Shown piece by piece: positions 11,836 through 23,400 of a stretch of DNA of 64,000 nucleotides. This DNA comes from Datisca glomerata (lineage: Eukaryota > Streptophyta > Magnoliopsida > Cucurbitales > Datiscaceae): positions 124,001-188,000 of the forward strand of contig QANY01008049.1 of assembly GCA_003255025.1 (NCBI GenBank), in the 5' to 3' direction. The first letter of the stretch is position 1, and each line of letters begins with the position of its first letter. A program made the translations under genes and the position numbers. The notes beneath the pieces were generated by a model. That model did not search any database and was not told where the DNA came from. It saw only the letters and a program-made list of their open reading frames with translations.

Positions 11836-13525
11836 AGCGGTATAAATTCATTTCGTGATTGAACCTGTCAGTTGCTAAAAGTGTGTCATTTCATGATTGA
11901 ACCTGGCAGTTGTGAGAATATAGTTTCAGAAGAGTCACTATAGAAATTGAATATTAAGACCAAGAAACATCCCAAGCCTTACAAACTAGCCTCGCTTAAG
12001 AAAGGTGGTGAGGTAATAGTTTCTAAACATGCTCTTGTTACATTTTCTATTGGAGTAAAATATAGAGATGATGTTTGGTGTAACTGGTGACCATGGATGC
12101 TTGTCATTTGTTACTAGGTGACCTTGGGAGTATGATTAAAATATGGCCCATGACAGGCGAGCTAACACTTACAACTTTATGCTTGTAGGGGTTAAAATTG
12201 TGTTGGTGCCCAATAAACCAAGAAATAAATCCCTAGCTGCAGGGACTAGTACAAATTTATTATTTTTGCCTCAATTTAGTGAGGAGTTGTAGGATTCAGA
12301 GCCAGTTTTTGTGTTGTTTAGAAATGAGGCTGCAGAGTCTATAACAGTTCCGGATGCGGTGGGCCCTTTATTGGAAAAAATTTTTAGTATGTTTTTGGAT
12401 GAATTACCAGATGGATTGCCGCCACTACGTGATATACATCACATAGATCTGGTTTCTGGTGTAGCTTTACCTAACAGGCCGCTCTACAGGATGAGTCCTA
12501 GTGAACACAAAGAGTTGCGTAGATAGGTCGAAGAGTTATTGGCCAATGGGCATATGAGAGAGAGTATGAGCCCCTGTGCTGTACCAGCCTTATGGACGCC
12601 CAAAAAAGATGGTTCTTGGCAGATGTGTGTGGATAGTAAGGGCCTCAACCTAATTACTATTAGGTATCAGTTTCCTATTCCCTGCTTGGATGATTTATTA
12701 GATCAGATTAGTGGAGCTTCTATGTTCTTTAAACTTGATTTAAAGAGTGGTTATTACCAGATTCGGGTTAGGCCTGAGGATGAGTGGAAAAAAACTTTTA
12801 AAACTCACGAGTGGTTCGTGATGCCCTTTGGGTTGTCAAAGGAACATCTGCAGCATGTGAGAGAGGTTTTAGTTATGCTCTGTAGGTAACTGTTTTATGC
12901 AACAAAGAGGACGTGCGTGTTTATGACCCCACTGGTGCTATTTTGGGGTATGTAGTGTCTGGATATGTATGGCAGGTAGATGAGGCTAAGGTTGAGGTAG
13001 TCAAACAATGGCCAATACTAAAAATAATTACTTTCGTAAGGAGTTTTCATGGCCTTGCATCCTTTTATAGGCGTTTTACACCTCATTTTAGCAGTATTAT
13101 GGTGCCGATTACTGATTGCATAAAGGGGAATAAGTTTACATGGACTGATAAGGAAAAATCAACATTTCGATCGCTTAAGGAACGCCTTACCACTTCACCG
13201 ATTTTAATGCTGCCAAATTTTACACAACCATTTGAGTTACACACAGATGCTTCTGAGGTTGGGATTGGAGCAGTACTGAGTCAGAATTGTTGAACGGTGG
13301 CCTATTTCAGTGAGAAGCTATCTGGCTCCAAAATCAGATACAATACATATGACGTTGAGTTTTATGTAATAGTACAGGCGATAAAACATTAACGGCATTA
13401 CCTGTTTCATAAAAAAATCAAATTGTATACTAATCATGACTCTTTGAGGCACTTGCATAGACACGATAAGGTGTCCCCTAGGCATGCGAGATGGGTTACT
13501 AGGATACAAACAAATTTCTTGTTAC
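11836..13525 (+). pseudogene. Ty3/Gypsy pol remnant, arm A (PR-RT-RH)
   Basis: Jumps from LTR sequence straight into the protease, so gag is missing at its normal place; a phrase TGATTGAACCTG(T/G)CAGTTG is duplicated at the junction (about 11857 and 11892). Protease text KHPKPYKLASLKKGGEV follows near 11966-12015. RT is open at 12311-12889 apart from one stop, with [32 protein letters not shown] and FVMPFGLS, but then skips the YFDD active site. RNase H resumes at 12970-13290 ([30 protein letters not shown]) and continues with stops to about 13520. Same family as arm B, reading toward it. Confidence 0.85.
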
Positions 13526-13600
13526 ATGATGACATTTAGAGTTCAAAGGGGTGCCATAGAACAAATGAGTACCTTTAGTGGCGACTAGATTGTGGGGGAG
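13526..13600 (+). mobile_element. Misplaced gag piece at the centre of the Gypsy palindrome
   Basis: About 70 bases around GAGTACCTTTAGTGGCGAC match, on the plus strand, the reverse complement of gag in arm B at about 15955-16020 (GAGTACCTTTAATAGGGAC there). In the normal order gag lies upstream of protease, yet here it sits after RNase H and at the turning point between the two arms. This shows a rearrangement rather than simple insertion of two elements. Confidence 0.7.
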
Positions 13601-14830
13601 GTAATGTTGCCAATGTTTTACCACCTATACTACTGCATAAAACTCAACGGTATATGTATTGCATTTGGTTTTAGCACCAGAAAGATTCTCACTAAAATAG
13701 GCCATCGGTCTACCATTCTAACTCAGTATTGCTCCAATCCCAACCTTAGAAGCATTATTCTGTAACTGAAATGGTTGTGCAAAATTTGGCAGCACTAAAA
13801 TCGGTGAAGTGGTAAGGCATTCTTTAATCGATCGAAGTGATTTTGCCTCATCAGTCCATGTAAATTTACCCCCTTCATGCAATCAGTAATCTGTGCCATA
13901 ATACTGCTAAAACGAGGGATATAACACATATAAAAAGATGCAAGGCCATGAAAACTTCTGACTTTAGTAAATGTTTTTAGTCTTGACCATTGTTTCACTA
14001 CCTCAACCTTAGCCTCATCTACCTACAATCCATCTCCAAAAAATACATACCCCAAAAACATCACCCGTGGGGTAAACACTTCTTCTTTGCTGCATAAAAC
14101 TATTCCCTGCGGGGCACAACTAAAACCTTTCTCACACGTGCTGTAGATGTTCTTCAGAGTTAGTGCTATAAACCAAAATATCATCAAAATATACTACCAC
14201 GAATCTGCAAATAAAAGGCCTCAATAACTTTTTCATCAAAGGGTATCACGAACAACTCGTACAACCCCTCGCAAGTTTTAAAAGCCGTTTTCCACTCATC
14301 CCCAGGCTTAACCCAGATCTAATAATAACCACTCTTTAAATCAAGTTTAGTAAACACAGTAGTTCCACTAATCTGATCTAATAAATCATCTAAACGGGGA
14401 ATAGGGAACCGATACCTGACAGTAATTTTGTTGATGGCCCTACTATCCACACACATCCGCCAAGAATCATCTTTCTTGGGCGTCAATAAGGCTGGTACAA
14501 CACATGGGCTCATACTGTCTCTGATATGCTCATTGGCCAACAACTCTTCGACTTGTTTGTGCAACTCCTCATGTTGACCGAGACTCATTATGTAGTGCAG
14601 CATATTAGGCAAAGCCGCACTGGGAACCAGATATATGTGATCTTGTATATCATTTAGTGGCGGCAATCCATCTAGTAATTCGTTTGGAAACACACTAGAA
14701 AATTCTACAAATAAAAGAGCCAGCGCATCCATAACTGTTACAGACTCTGCAGCCTCCTTTCTAAACAACACAAATACTATCTCTAAATCCTGCAACTCAA
14801 CTCCTTATTAAATTGACCCAAGGATAATAA
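13601..14830 (-). pseudogene. Ty3/Gypsy RT-RNase H remnant, arm B
   Basis: Minus-strand pol of the arm-B copy. RT from 14795 reads [33 protein letters not shown] and [11 protein letters not shown], then breaks at a stop. The catalytic text YFDDILVY is still intact at 14168-14191 in another frame. RNase H follows at 13998-13601 ([24 protein letters not shown]) and stops short of integrase. The sequence type is that of chromovirus-like plant Gypsy elements of the Reina kind; this lineage call is from memory of conserved motifs. Confidence 0.85.
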
Positions 14831-14870
14831 ATTTGTACTAGTCCCTGCAACTAGGGATTTATCCCTTGGT

Positions 14871-15317
14871 TTATTGGGCACTGGCATTTTTAACCCTTTC
14901 AAACATAAAGCTGTAAGTGTTAGCTCGCTCGTCATGGGCCACATTTCGATCATACTCCCAAGCTCGACCCAGTAACAAATGATAAACATCCATGGTCACC
15001 ACACCACTCCAAACATCATCTCTATATTTTACTCCAATAGAAAATGTAACAAGAGCATGTTTAGAAACTGTTACCTCACTACCTTTCTTAAGCCAGGCTA
15101 GTTTGTGAGGCTTGGGATGTTTCTCGGTTCTAATATTCAGCTTCTGTACCGCCTCTTCTGAAACTAAATTTTTGTAACTGCCAGGGCCAATCATGAAATG
15201 ATACACTTTGCCCAAGATGGTACAAGTAGATTGAAAAATATTACTCCTCAACCAGTCATCCTCTGGTACTGTTTTACGCGTCAAGTACGATCTCCTAACA
15301 ACCAGTGCGATCCCCAC
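14871..15317 (-). pseudogene. Gypsy aspartic protease region, active site lost
   Basis: Open for 148 codons. It reads IFQSTCTILGKVYHFMIG then PGSYKNLVSEEAVQKLNI, and later YHLLLGRAWEYDRNV. The spacing and flanking motifs are those of the Gypsy protease, but the catalytic Asp-Ser/Thr-Gly is replaced (I-G-P-G-S), so it could not cleave. It overlaps the RT frame by a shift near 14870. Confidence 0.8.
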
Positions 15318-16440
15318 ATCGCCTGTAACAACCTCGTCATCATCTGGCTATTCCTCGTCAAAACTTGGATGTTTCGTAGTTTTTGCGTCCTCATCATCAC
15401 CTTCATCCGTTTCAGCAAATAGTGCCTTCTTGCAAGCCTTCTTACAATCAGATTGCCTACGCCCAGGTTCACCACAAGTGAAACACTTCATGGTACTACT
15501 TCTCACACCTTTATTAAGCTGACTTCCAACAACCTTACTACTCATGCCACCCAAATTAGTGCTACTCTTGCCATTAAATCCAATATCACCATTAGCACGA
15601 TACCATTGTTTCTCCATCATCAGGGCTCTCTAATGTGCCTCTGACACAGACACATGATCAAACATGTTAATGGTATCCTGAATCTGAATCCTCAACCTCC
15701 CAACATATTGCGTCACCAACTGCTCCTCTATTTCTTGGATTTTATTTCTGACCATCAATTGGTAAAAGTCAATAGTACAATCATCCACCAATCTCATACC
15801 CTGCTTCAAATTCTACAATCTTTGATACAAAATATGTTGATAACTGTAAGGAAAAACGTAGCTCGCAGATGCTTCTTCATCTTTTCCCAAAAGGAAACTT
15901 TTTATTTACCCAACCTATTACGAGATTTTCAGCTGCTACCACCAAGCTGTAGCCCTCCCACGCAATCTAGTCCCTATTAAAGGTACTCGTTTGTTCCTTG
16001 GCACTCATTTGAACTCTAAAATTTCCTCAACAGTCGCCAACCAGTCAAGGAAGTCTTCCGCCTGAAGACTGCCATAAAATTCTGATATTTTGGTTCTCAT
16101 ACCAACCTTCCATCGCCTGTTGTCCTCTTCAACTGGGATCCTCTGCCACCTACGATGAATCTATGGAATGTCTTTGTAGTATTCTTCTCCTTCTTCCCTA
16201 TCTGTATCATCTACCCAATCTCCCTACCTGTTCAAAATTCATGGTTCAAGCATATTCCTCCTACTACGATTTCCCATCATATTAGCCATCCTCTTGGTGA
16301 ACTGCCCTAACATCTGTGCCATTCATTGGTCCACAATCTGTTCGATTTGATGTTCTACCTGAACATCATCATCACACTCATAAACCTCCTCGACTCACTA
16401 TTGTCACTGTGAATTTTGACGGGGTGCGATGAAAAATATG
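15318..16440 (-). pseudogene. Gypsy gag with degenerate zinc knuckle
   Basis: Several minus-strand frames give gag. Near 16065-16010 it reads AEDFLDWLATVEEILEFK, a phrase typical of Reina/CRM-like gag. Near 15490-15440 it has the zinc knuckle CFTCGEPGRRQSDC, where the His of CX2CX4HX4C is Arg. An acidic run (ETDEGDDEDA) follows before the protease. Stops break the frame at several points. Confidence 0.8.
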
Positions 16441-16451
16441 GATCAGTTTTA

Positions 16452-16463
16452 GCTTTGATACCA
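16452..16463 (-). other. Primer-binding site of arm-B Gypsy element
   Basis: On the minus strand the site reads TGGTATCAAAGC, one base from the initiator-Met tRNA complement TGGTATCAGAGC. It lies two to three bases inside the LTR that starts at 16466, which fixes the element's orientation. Confidence 0.75.
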
Positions 16464-16465
16464 AC

Positions 16466-17246
16466 TGATGTACCGGAAGCCTCAACAAAACTCTAGCAAT
16501 ACCAAAAGATGTTGGATCGCGCATGAATTTTGATAATCGATATTTCAAATCCTGTTGAATCCTAAGATTACCTGGATTTTAAGCAATAATTTCATTGGTT
16601 CGCGAGAATACCAAAAATTGGAAATAAAAGGAGTACGATTTCTAATTAAAATATGTAGACTATCTAAAACAACCAAATAAGATGAAACTGTCTTTAAAAA
16701 ATCCTAAAAATTAAAAGAGGTGGAAATTATGAAAAAACCCAAAATTACGACCGAAACAACTTCCGGGCCTTCGAATGTGCTTAAAATAGTATTTTTTTGG
16801 ACCGAAAAGTGGGTTGCGACAAAAAATTCCCATCACTTATGTAGATCTCTGAATAAACTTCGATTTAATATATTACGGCCCACATAGTTCAACCCAAGTC
16901 AAAAGTTACATCTTCCGGAAGTTGACATGCGCGTGCCACGATCCATTTGTTCCAGAATTCTAAAGTTGCTCCGTCCACATCATTATCTCTCTTTCTCTCT
17001 AATATTTTTCACACTTTCCCCTCTCTTTCCCACTCTCTACAAAGATTAGGACATCAAGGGAGAGCAAGGCTACTCATTCGCTCTCCCCTCTGAATGCAAA
17101 GGAAGCCTCTATTTATAAGAAAAATATATTTCACTGTCTGGACGGTTTTAGAGCCCATCCATACAGCTTATAACAAAATAGATTCCTATTCCATAAGAAC
17201 CAATCAAGTGGTGCCAGCACAAGCGATCCGGACGGAGTGAAGCTCA
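16466..17246 (-). repeat. 5' LTR of arm-B Gypsy element
   Basis: The inner boundary is TGATGTACCGG next to the primer-binding site. The outer boundary is a guess near GCTCATCG at about 17240. It contains a plausible promoter, TATAAATAGAG on the minus strand at 17107-17117. The part 16690-17000 is shared with the fragment at 11500-11835. No second full LTR is seen because the element's 3' half is lost in the inverted junction. Confidence 0.65.
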
Positions 17247-17349
17247 TCGAGACGAGTTAGAGTAAATGTACTCTTATTTGCTGATATCTCCCTAGTGACT
17301 ATCATACATTTTGAACGAAGTACCTTTCATCTTGATCAGAATATTATAG

Positions 17350-19110
17350 TAGCAAGTTGATGTGCCCCTTTGATTAATGGCTAAGGAAGCTCCATGTCAT
17401 GGATCCAACATTGATGTCTAGGCTTGATGATATTCCACTTCGGGCTTTCCACGATTTCTCTTGGATCTAATACTTCTAGGGCCAAATGTTTGGCCATATA
17501 GGTGCTATCTTGGACTTAGATACGAGTTCACTAAAAATGAGGTTTCTCAAGCACATCTATTGAACATACTTTAGATGTAAACTATTGATGGAAAGATCCA
17601 TGAAATAGACAATCAACATCATTACGGGCATGACAAAGTCTATGATGTCTTCTATATTAATCTCTTCATCTTCCCTACATGTATTTTAGATGAGTGATAC
17701 AAAATGAAGTGACAAGATTTGATTACATGGTAAATCTGAGACTTACCTATGGAAGGCAGCCACAAAAATCACATGAGATAGCACAAATTAATGTTCTTGT
17801 ATGGAGGAGGCGTTCGCAATTAAAATATCTCTGGCATTCTTTGTAGGTTGACCTAATATAGGATTAAGAGAAACCGAAATCACTATTCATGGTAGGTCTA
17901 TTAAACTTTGTGTCAATTCCTTCAAAATACAATGAACAAAATGCTGCACACTCATCTATTACCTCAACAATGGAAACTTCGAGCTTTGTTGTGCATATAG
18001 GATTTTACTTTACCTAGGCATCAAATAAGATTACACACATCCATAATGATCAAATCATTACGCACAATGATAATTTAATAGAAAATATATCATCACACAT
18101 TTCAATTGAGTTTATTCATCTATAATGGATAACTCTTGCAATTTTTACCTCGGAAACCAAATGTACTACCAACTGAAACATGATGATGCAAAATACTGAG
18201 GGAAATATCACTACCATTTATGAATTTTGATGCGATATTTAAATTTATCAATCATGTCTGTATGAAGAGATTTTTAGAATAGTTCCTTGAATAATCAACT
18301 CAATTCAAATAAAACTGGATTTACATTCTTGGATTGTAACCCTTATATTCCATAGATACAATTTGTTTCATGATGATGTTAACAATCATGCATTTTAAGA
18401 CCTTAAATTTTGTTTTGCTTTATACCAATAGACGAGAAAAGCTAGTTGTAGGTATAGTCAACTTCCAATTTTGATTCGCTGAGTCATCGATGAAAAGGAT
18501 GCCTTGTACCCATGTGATGAAGGTCTCAACGTGCATTTAAGTTCTTTTTGTCTTCCATTGGGAATTTAGAAGTGTAAAATTTTATCACACATTTTTTCAA
18601 CATATATGATTGAACTCCCAATAATAAAGTTCAGTATATTCTTTTTTCCCAATTCAACATTGTTTTCTCGTATGCCCTTTTTTTCCACACGCTCTTTCCA
18701 AATGAGACATCAATAGTGTGCATTTGCTCTAAAATTTTAGATTTAGAGTGTGAATGATGTGATAATGATCTCTTCTCAAGAGTACCATCACAATTTCATT
18801 CGTCATAATGAAATCTATTATCAAGTTCTGAAAATTGACAACCAACCCATAAAGTAAAACTTTTTGTTATACTTCAAATGCCTACGATGTGAATGAAATG
18901 TACCATACAAGAACACATCCAGAAAAATCTAGGATAGTCCATAACAATGACTTGTGCATTTTAAACATTTATTTTCTTGATGTCATATGTGTTTAAACTA
19001 ATCTCCCACAACTATGTTAATTTATCAATTAAATGTTACTTCATGCACATCCAAGAAGGTAAGTTATATGGAATTAAGATTATAAGCAAGTACCATGAAT
19101 AGTAATGACT
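17350..19110 (-). pseudogene. Decayed CACTA TNP2-type transposase (DUF4218 region)
   Basis: No long open frame survives, but the minus strand reads LVVHLVSEVKIARVIHYR at 18121-18174, the signature of the DUF4218 domain downstream of Transposase_21 in plant CACTA TNP2 proteins. About 170 bases further in the same direction it reads ECAAFCSLYFEGIDTKFN at 17901-17953, the segment that follows DUF4218 in that family. Upstream, near 18880-18920, the text FHSHRRHLKYNKKF is compatible with the gHRRFLP motif of TNP2. Stops are frequent. No CACTA terminus of its own is visible nearby. Known role of the family: DDE transposase mobilising CACTA elements. Confidence 0.6.
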
Positions 19111-19299
19111 GTTCTGAAAAGGTTAAATCTAACATTAGATAAGCCAAGCCTAACATTACGTGGTTCCGAAGAGAACTCCTTAAAGTTATTGTAAAAGACT
19201 TTTCAATCATTTAAATCTGTAGGATATATCAAAACACCACCCTTAGTGTGTTTTTCATGATGTCATCTCATACTTTATGCAGTTTAATATGGATTTCAA

Positions 19300-19640
19300 A
19301 GTTTGAGACTAAACACATCCCATTAGATCTTTTGTGATTTCGTATGACACTAGAAACACCTAAAACGATCACAACATTCCAAATTCTTATCCCAAACGTG
19401 TTTTGAGTGTCAAAAGTCAGTTCAAATATATGTCATGCACAAATGATTCAAATTTAACCCAGTTCATCTAGTTTGGGCCTAAACATGTCACATTGAGTCT
19501 TTTGACTTCGTATGAGACTAGAAACACCTAAAACGACCACAACAATCTAAATTATGATCCCAAATGTATTTTGAATGTTAAAAGTCAGTTTGAGTCCATG
19601 ACATGCCTAAAAAATCTCAATTCCTAACTTTCAAATTAAT
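19300..19640. repeat. 170 bp tandem duplication, two diverged copies
   Basis: Copy starts are AGTTTGAGACTAAACAC at 19300 and AGTTTGGGCCTAAACATG at 19470. The strongest shared block is GAGACTAGAAACACCTAAA with neighbouring CACAACA; copies differ at many single bases. Nothing coding is recognised here, and it may be part of the old CACTA element next to it. Confidence 0.75.
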
Positions 19641-20173
19641 TTCCTTGTTTCATTAAACGTATTTTGAAGTTTATGAAAGCCCTTCAAAAAGTTTTATTCA
19701 ACAAATCAAGAATTGAAGAAAGTGTATTGTAACTCATTCCATTAGGAAATTTAATGTAATATTGGTGCACAATAAATGAAAACTTTGAGAAATTTTTTCA
19801 TCACGACAATAGTGGTTAATTATTAAAAAGACCTAAATGTCAACTCTACAATAATCTAAAGACGGTGAATAGGTTGATATCTGAAAAGTCAAATTAAGAT
19901 AATCAAATTAGCACAACTAAAAATACCATATACAACTGATCAAAAATTCAGTCAAGTAACAATATATAAAGAGATAGAGATCAACACATGTGAGTTTTTG
20001 TGGAATAGCCAATTAAAAAATCATGGGACACTCATCTAGAAATAATCACTGATAATTTAAACGAGTATAAAAATTGGATTTGTAATGTAACTCAAGTATC
20101 TCTGATGGTTTGTTCATATCTCTTTAGACCTACCTTTTGCCTTCTTAAGGCACATACTTGCTAATCTTGATCA
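19641..20173. other. AT-rich spacer left of the Copia element
   Basis: No feature recognised. It forms the left part of the target site into which the Copia element inserted, directly before its CTTAT duplication. Confidence 0.5.
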
Positions 20174-20178
20174 CTTAT

Positions 20179-20477
20179 TGTAGAAATGATGAACCTTTAG
20201 GGTTCTGATCTTTAAAGAAAGATGATAAGCCTCTGGTTCTGATTTCTTATTGAAAAATACTGATGCTTTACAATGAGTAAGTGATGTATATATACATATA
20301 ATCTCTAACGGTTACCTATGATCTCCAACGGATGCCTACTCATGCCTGTGATTGTTTTTTACCAGAAATGGTTAGACACCCACTGTGTTTGGTGAAAGTC
20401 TCTGTTCTGCTTCCCTCTTTTGCCTATGATGAAGATTTCCTTCTGAGGCTGTAATTTCTGCTTCTCTTTCTTCAACA
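20179..20477 (-). repeat. 3' LTR of Copia element
   Basis: On the plus strand it runs from TGTAGAAATG to TTCTTCAACA. The C-terminal end of the polyprotein frame runs into it. Confidence 0.95.
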
Positions 20478-23400
20478 CTCCTCTTCAAGTTGGGTTCGTA
20501 TAGGTTGATCGAGCCCAACTTGTTAAGTATTCTTTGGAGGTTATTTTTGTCAAAGGCTTTGGTGAAGATGTCAGCCAGCTGGTCTTCACTACGTACAAAA
20601 GGAATGGTGATTTCTCCTGACTGTACTTTCTCTCTTATGAAGTGACAGTCCACTTCAATGTGTTTGGTTCTCTCGTGAAAAACAGGGTTCATTGCAATAT
20701 GACGTGCTGCTTGGTTGTCACAGTACATCTCTATCAGTTTTTTTATCTCAACATTCATGTCTTGAAGGAGATGTCTAATCCATGTGAGTTCACTAGCAGT
20801 GGAGGCCATGGATTTGTATTCTGCCTCTGCACTTGACCTTGCAACAACAGTTTGTTTCTTGCTCTTCCAGGTTACTAGATTTCCACCTACAAAGACACAG
20901 AAGCCAGTTGTAAATTTTCTATCATAACTACCTGCCCTGTCTGCATCAGTGTATCCAACTACGGAGTTTGCCCCGGTTCTCTTCATCCATATCCCTTGAC
21001 CGGGTGTTCCTTTAAGGTATCTGAGTATCCTTTCTGCGGCTGCCTGGTGATTTGTGTAGGGTGCGTGCATGAATTGACTGATAACGCTAACTGCAAAAGT
21101 GATATTTGGTCTTGTAACCGTTAGATAAATTAGTTTTCCTACTAGTCTTTGATATTGGCCTATATCAATTATTGGTTTGCTATCATCAAGTCCTATTTTC
21201 ATGTCGGTTTCCATTGGTGTGCTAGCAGGTTTTGCCCCTATCATGCCTGTTTCTTTTAACAAGTCTAAGATATATTTTCTTTGAGATAGAAACAGTCCCT
21301 TTTTCGAGTGAGCTATTTCTATCCCTAGGAAGTACTTCAGTTTTCCTAGATCTTTAATATCAAACTCTCATTTTAGAAATTGTTGAACACTCCATATTTC
21401 ATCGTGGTTATTTTCGGTGATGATAATGTCATCTACATAGACTAAAACGATGGTGGTGGAGTTGTTCGTGTGTTTGACGAACATAGATGAGTCAGCAGAG
21501 TTTTTTGAAAAAGTTAATTTCCATACCATACCCTTGGTGACTGTTTCAGGCCGTAGATAGCCTTCTTTAATCTACATACCATGGACGGGTGCGTTGCTTT
21601 CTTGTGTCCTGGAGGAAGGGACATATATACTTCTTCTTCCAAATTTCCTTGGAGGAATGCATTTTTTACATCCATTTGATATAGTTCCCAGCTGAGGTTG
21701 GTGGCAACGGATAGTAATACTCGGATCGTGTTCATTTTTTCTACTGGAGCGAACGTTTCCTGGTAATATACTCCATATGTCTGAGTAAAGCCCTTGGCGA
21801 CTAGTCGGGCTTTATATCTTTCGATAGTGTCATTGCTGTTGTCTTTGGTCTTGTAGACCCATTTACATCCTACAGGTTTTTTCCCGTTGGATAGTGGGAT
21901 TATAACCCAAGTGTCATTCTTTTCCAAGGCTAGAAGTTCTTCATTCATCGCCTTTCTCCATTTGGGGTCGAGTTGGGTTTCTTGATAGGTTTTTGGCTCA
22001 ACTGTTTCATCAATTTGGCCCAAGTATGCCCTGTGGATGTTAGAGATTTTATCATAAGATAGGAAATTTTAGATAGGGTATAGAACCTGATGGGACACGT
22101 AGTCTTTTAATCTTGTTAAGGTTTGAGTTTGCCTTGTTGACCTTCTTACGATTACTGCTTCATTAGTGACAGCTGCCTCATCAGTTGCTCCCCTTGAGGT
22201 AGTTGTCTCAGGCGCGGTTGATGTAGTATCCCGTTCCTGTCTTATGATATCGGAGGAAATAATACTATTAGGTAGCGGAAATGTTTGGTGGTGGTTATGG
22301 TTGTCAGGGTCCTTTGGGTAATAGGATTCTAGTTTTAAAAATTGTACATCGTGCGACATGTAGAGTTTATAGTTTATTGGATCGTAACACTTATACCCTT
22401 TTTTCTCAGCGGAATACCCAAAAAATAGGGTTTTGACTGAGGTTTTGTCCAATTTATCAAGTCTTGGAATGTGTACGAAGCATGTACATCCGAATACTCG
22501 TATATGATCTTGGTTAATTTTTCTACCCTTGAGAATTTCTAGAGGGCTTTTCAGATGTAATTTTACACTGGATAACCGATTGATGAGGTAGGTTGCTGTG
22601 AGTATAGCATCGGACCAGTATCTTTTAGGTACGTTATTTTGGAGGAGGAGAGACCTAGTCATTTTAAGAAGGTGTCGATTTTTGCGTTCTGAGACACCAT
22701 TTTGTTGTGGGGTGTGGATACAGGTGGTTTGATGTCGTATACCATTTTGTTTAAAAAACTCAAAAAAGGTGTTGTTAGTATACTCGGTTCCATTGTCAGA
22801 CCTAAAGATTTTTATGGTTGTTTCAAATTGAGTTTCAACTAAATTGTTGAACTCTTGAAAATGACTGAAGACTTCATTTTTTGATTTCAAAAGATATATC
22901 CATGTGGTGCGAGAGAAATCATCAATAAATGTAACAAAGTATTTGAATTTATTATATGAATCAACTGGGGCAGGTCCCCAAACATCAGAATGAATTAATT
23001 CAAAACATCATTTATCGTACTACTAGATAGTGGAAAGGGCAACCTGGTTTATTTTGAGAGTTTGCAGACTGAGCAACTGCTAGAGTCTGAATTACAACCG
23101 AGTACTTTTTTAGGATTTTGTCGGAGGGATGACCGAATCTCCAATGTAATATTTTGTCTTTTTGTACTGTACTAGAGGTGGAAAGGCATGTTTTGTCGGT
23201 ATCTTCTAAGTAGCATAGACCGTTTCTAAATCTCCCTTCACCAATCTTCCTCCCAGTGACTCGATCCTGAAAAATTACTTTGTCAGGTGAAAAAGTAACA
23301 TTGCAGTTTAAGTCTTTGGTTATTTTACTGACGGATAGGAGATTGGAGTAAAAATTGGGTAGACAAAGTACGTTGTTAATGGTTTTTGTGAAGAGTGTGG

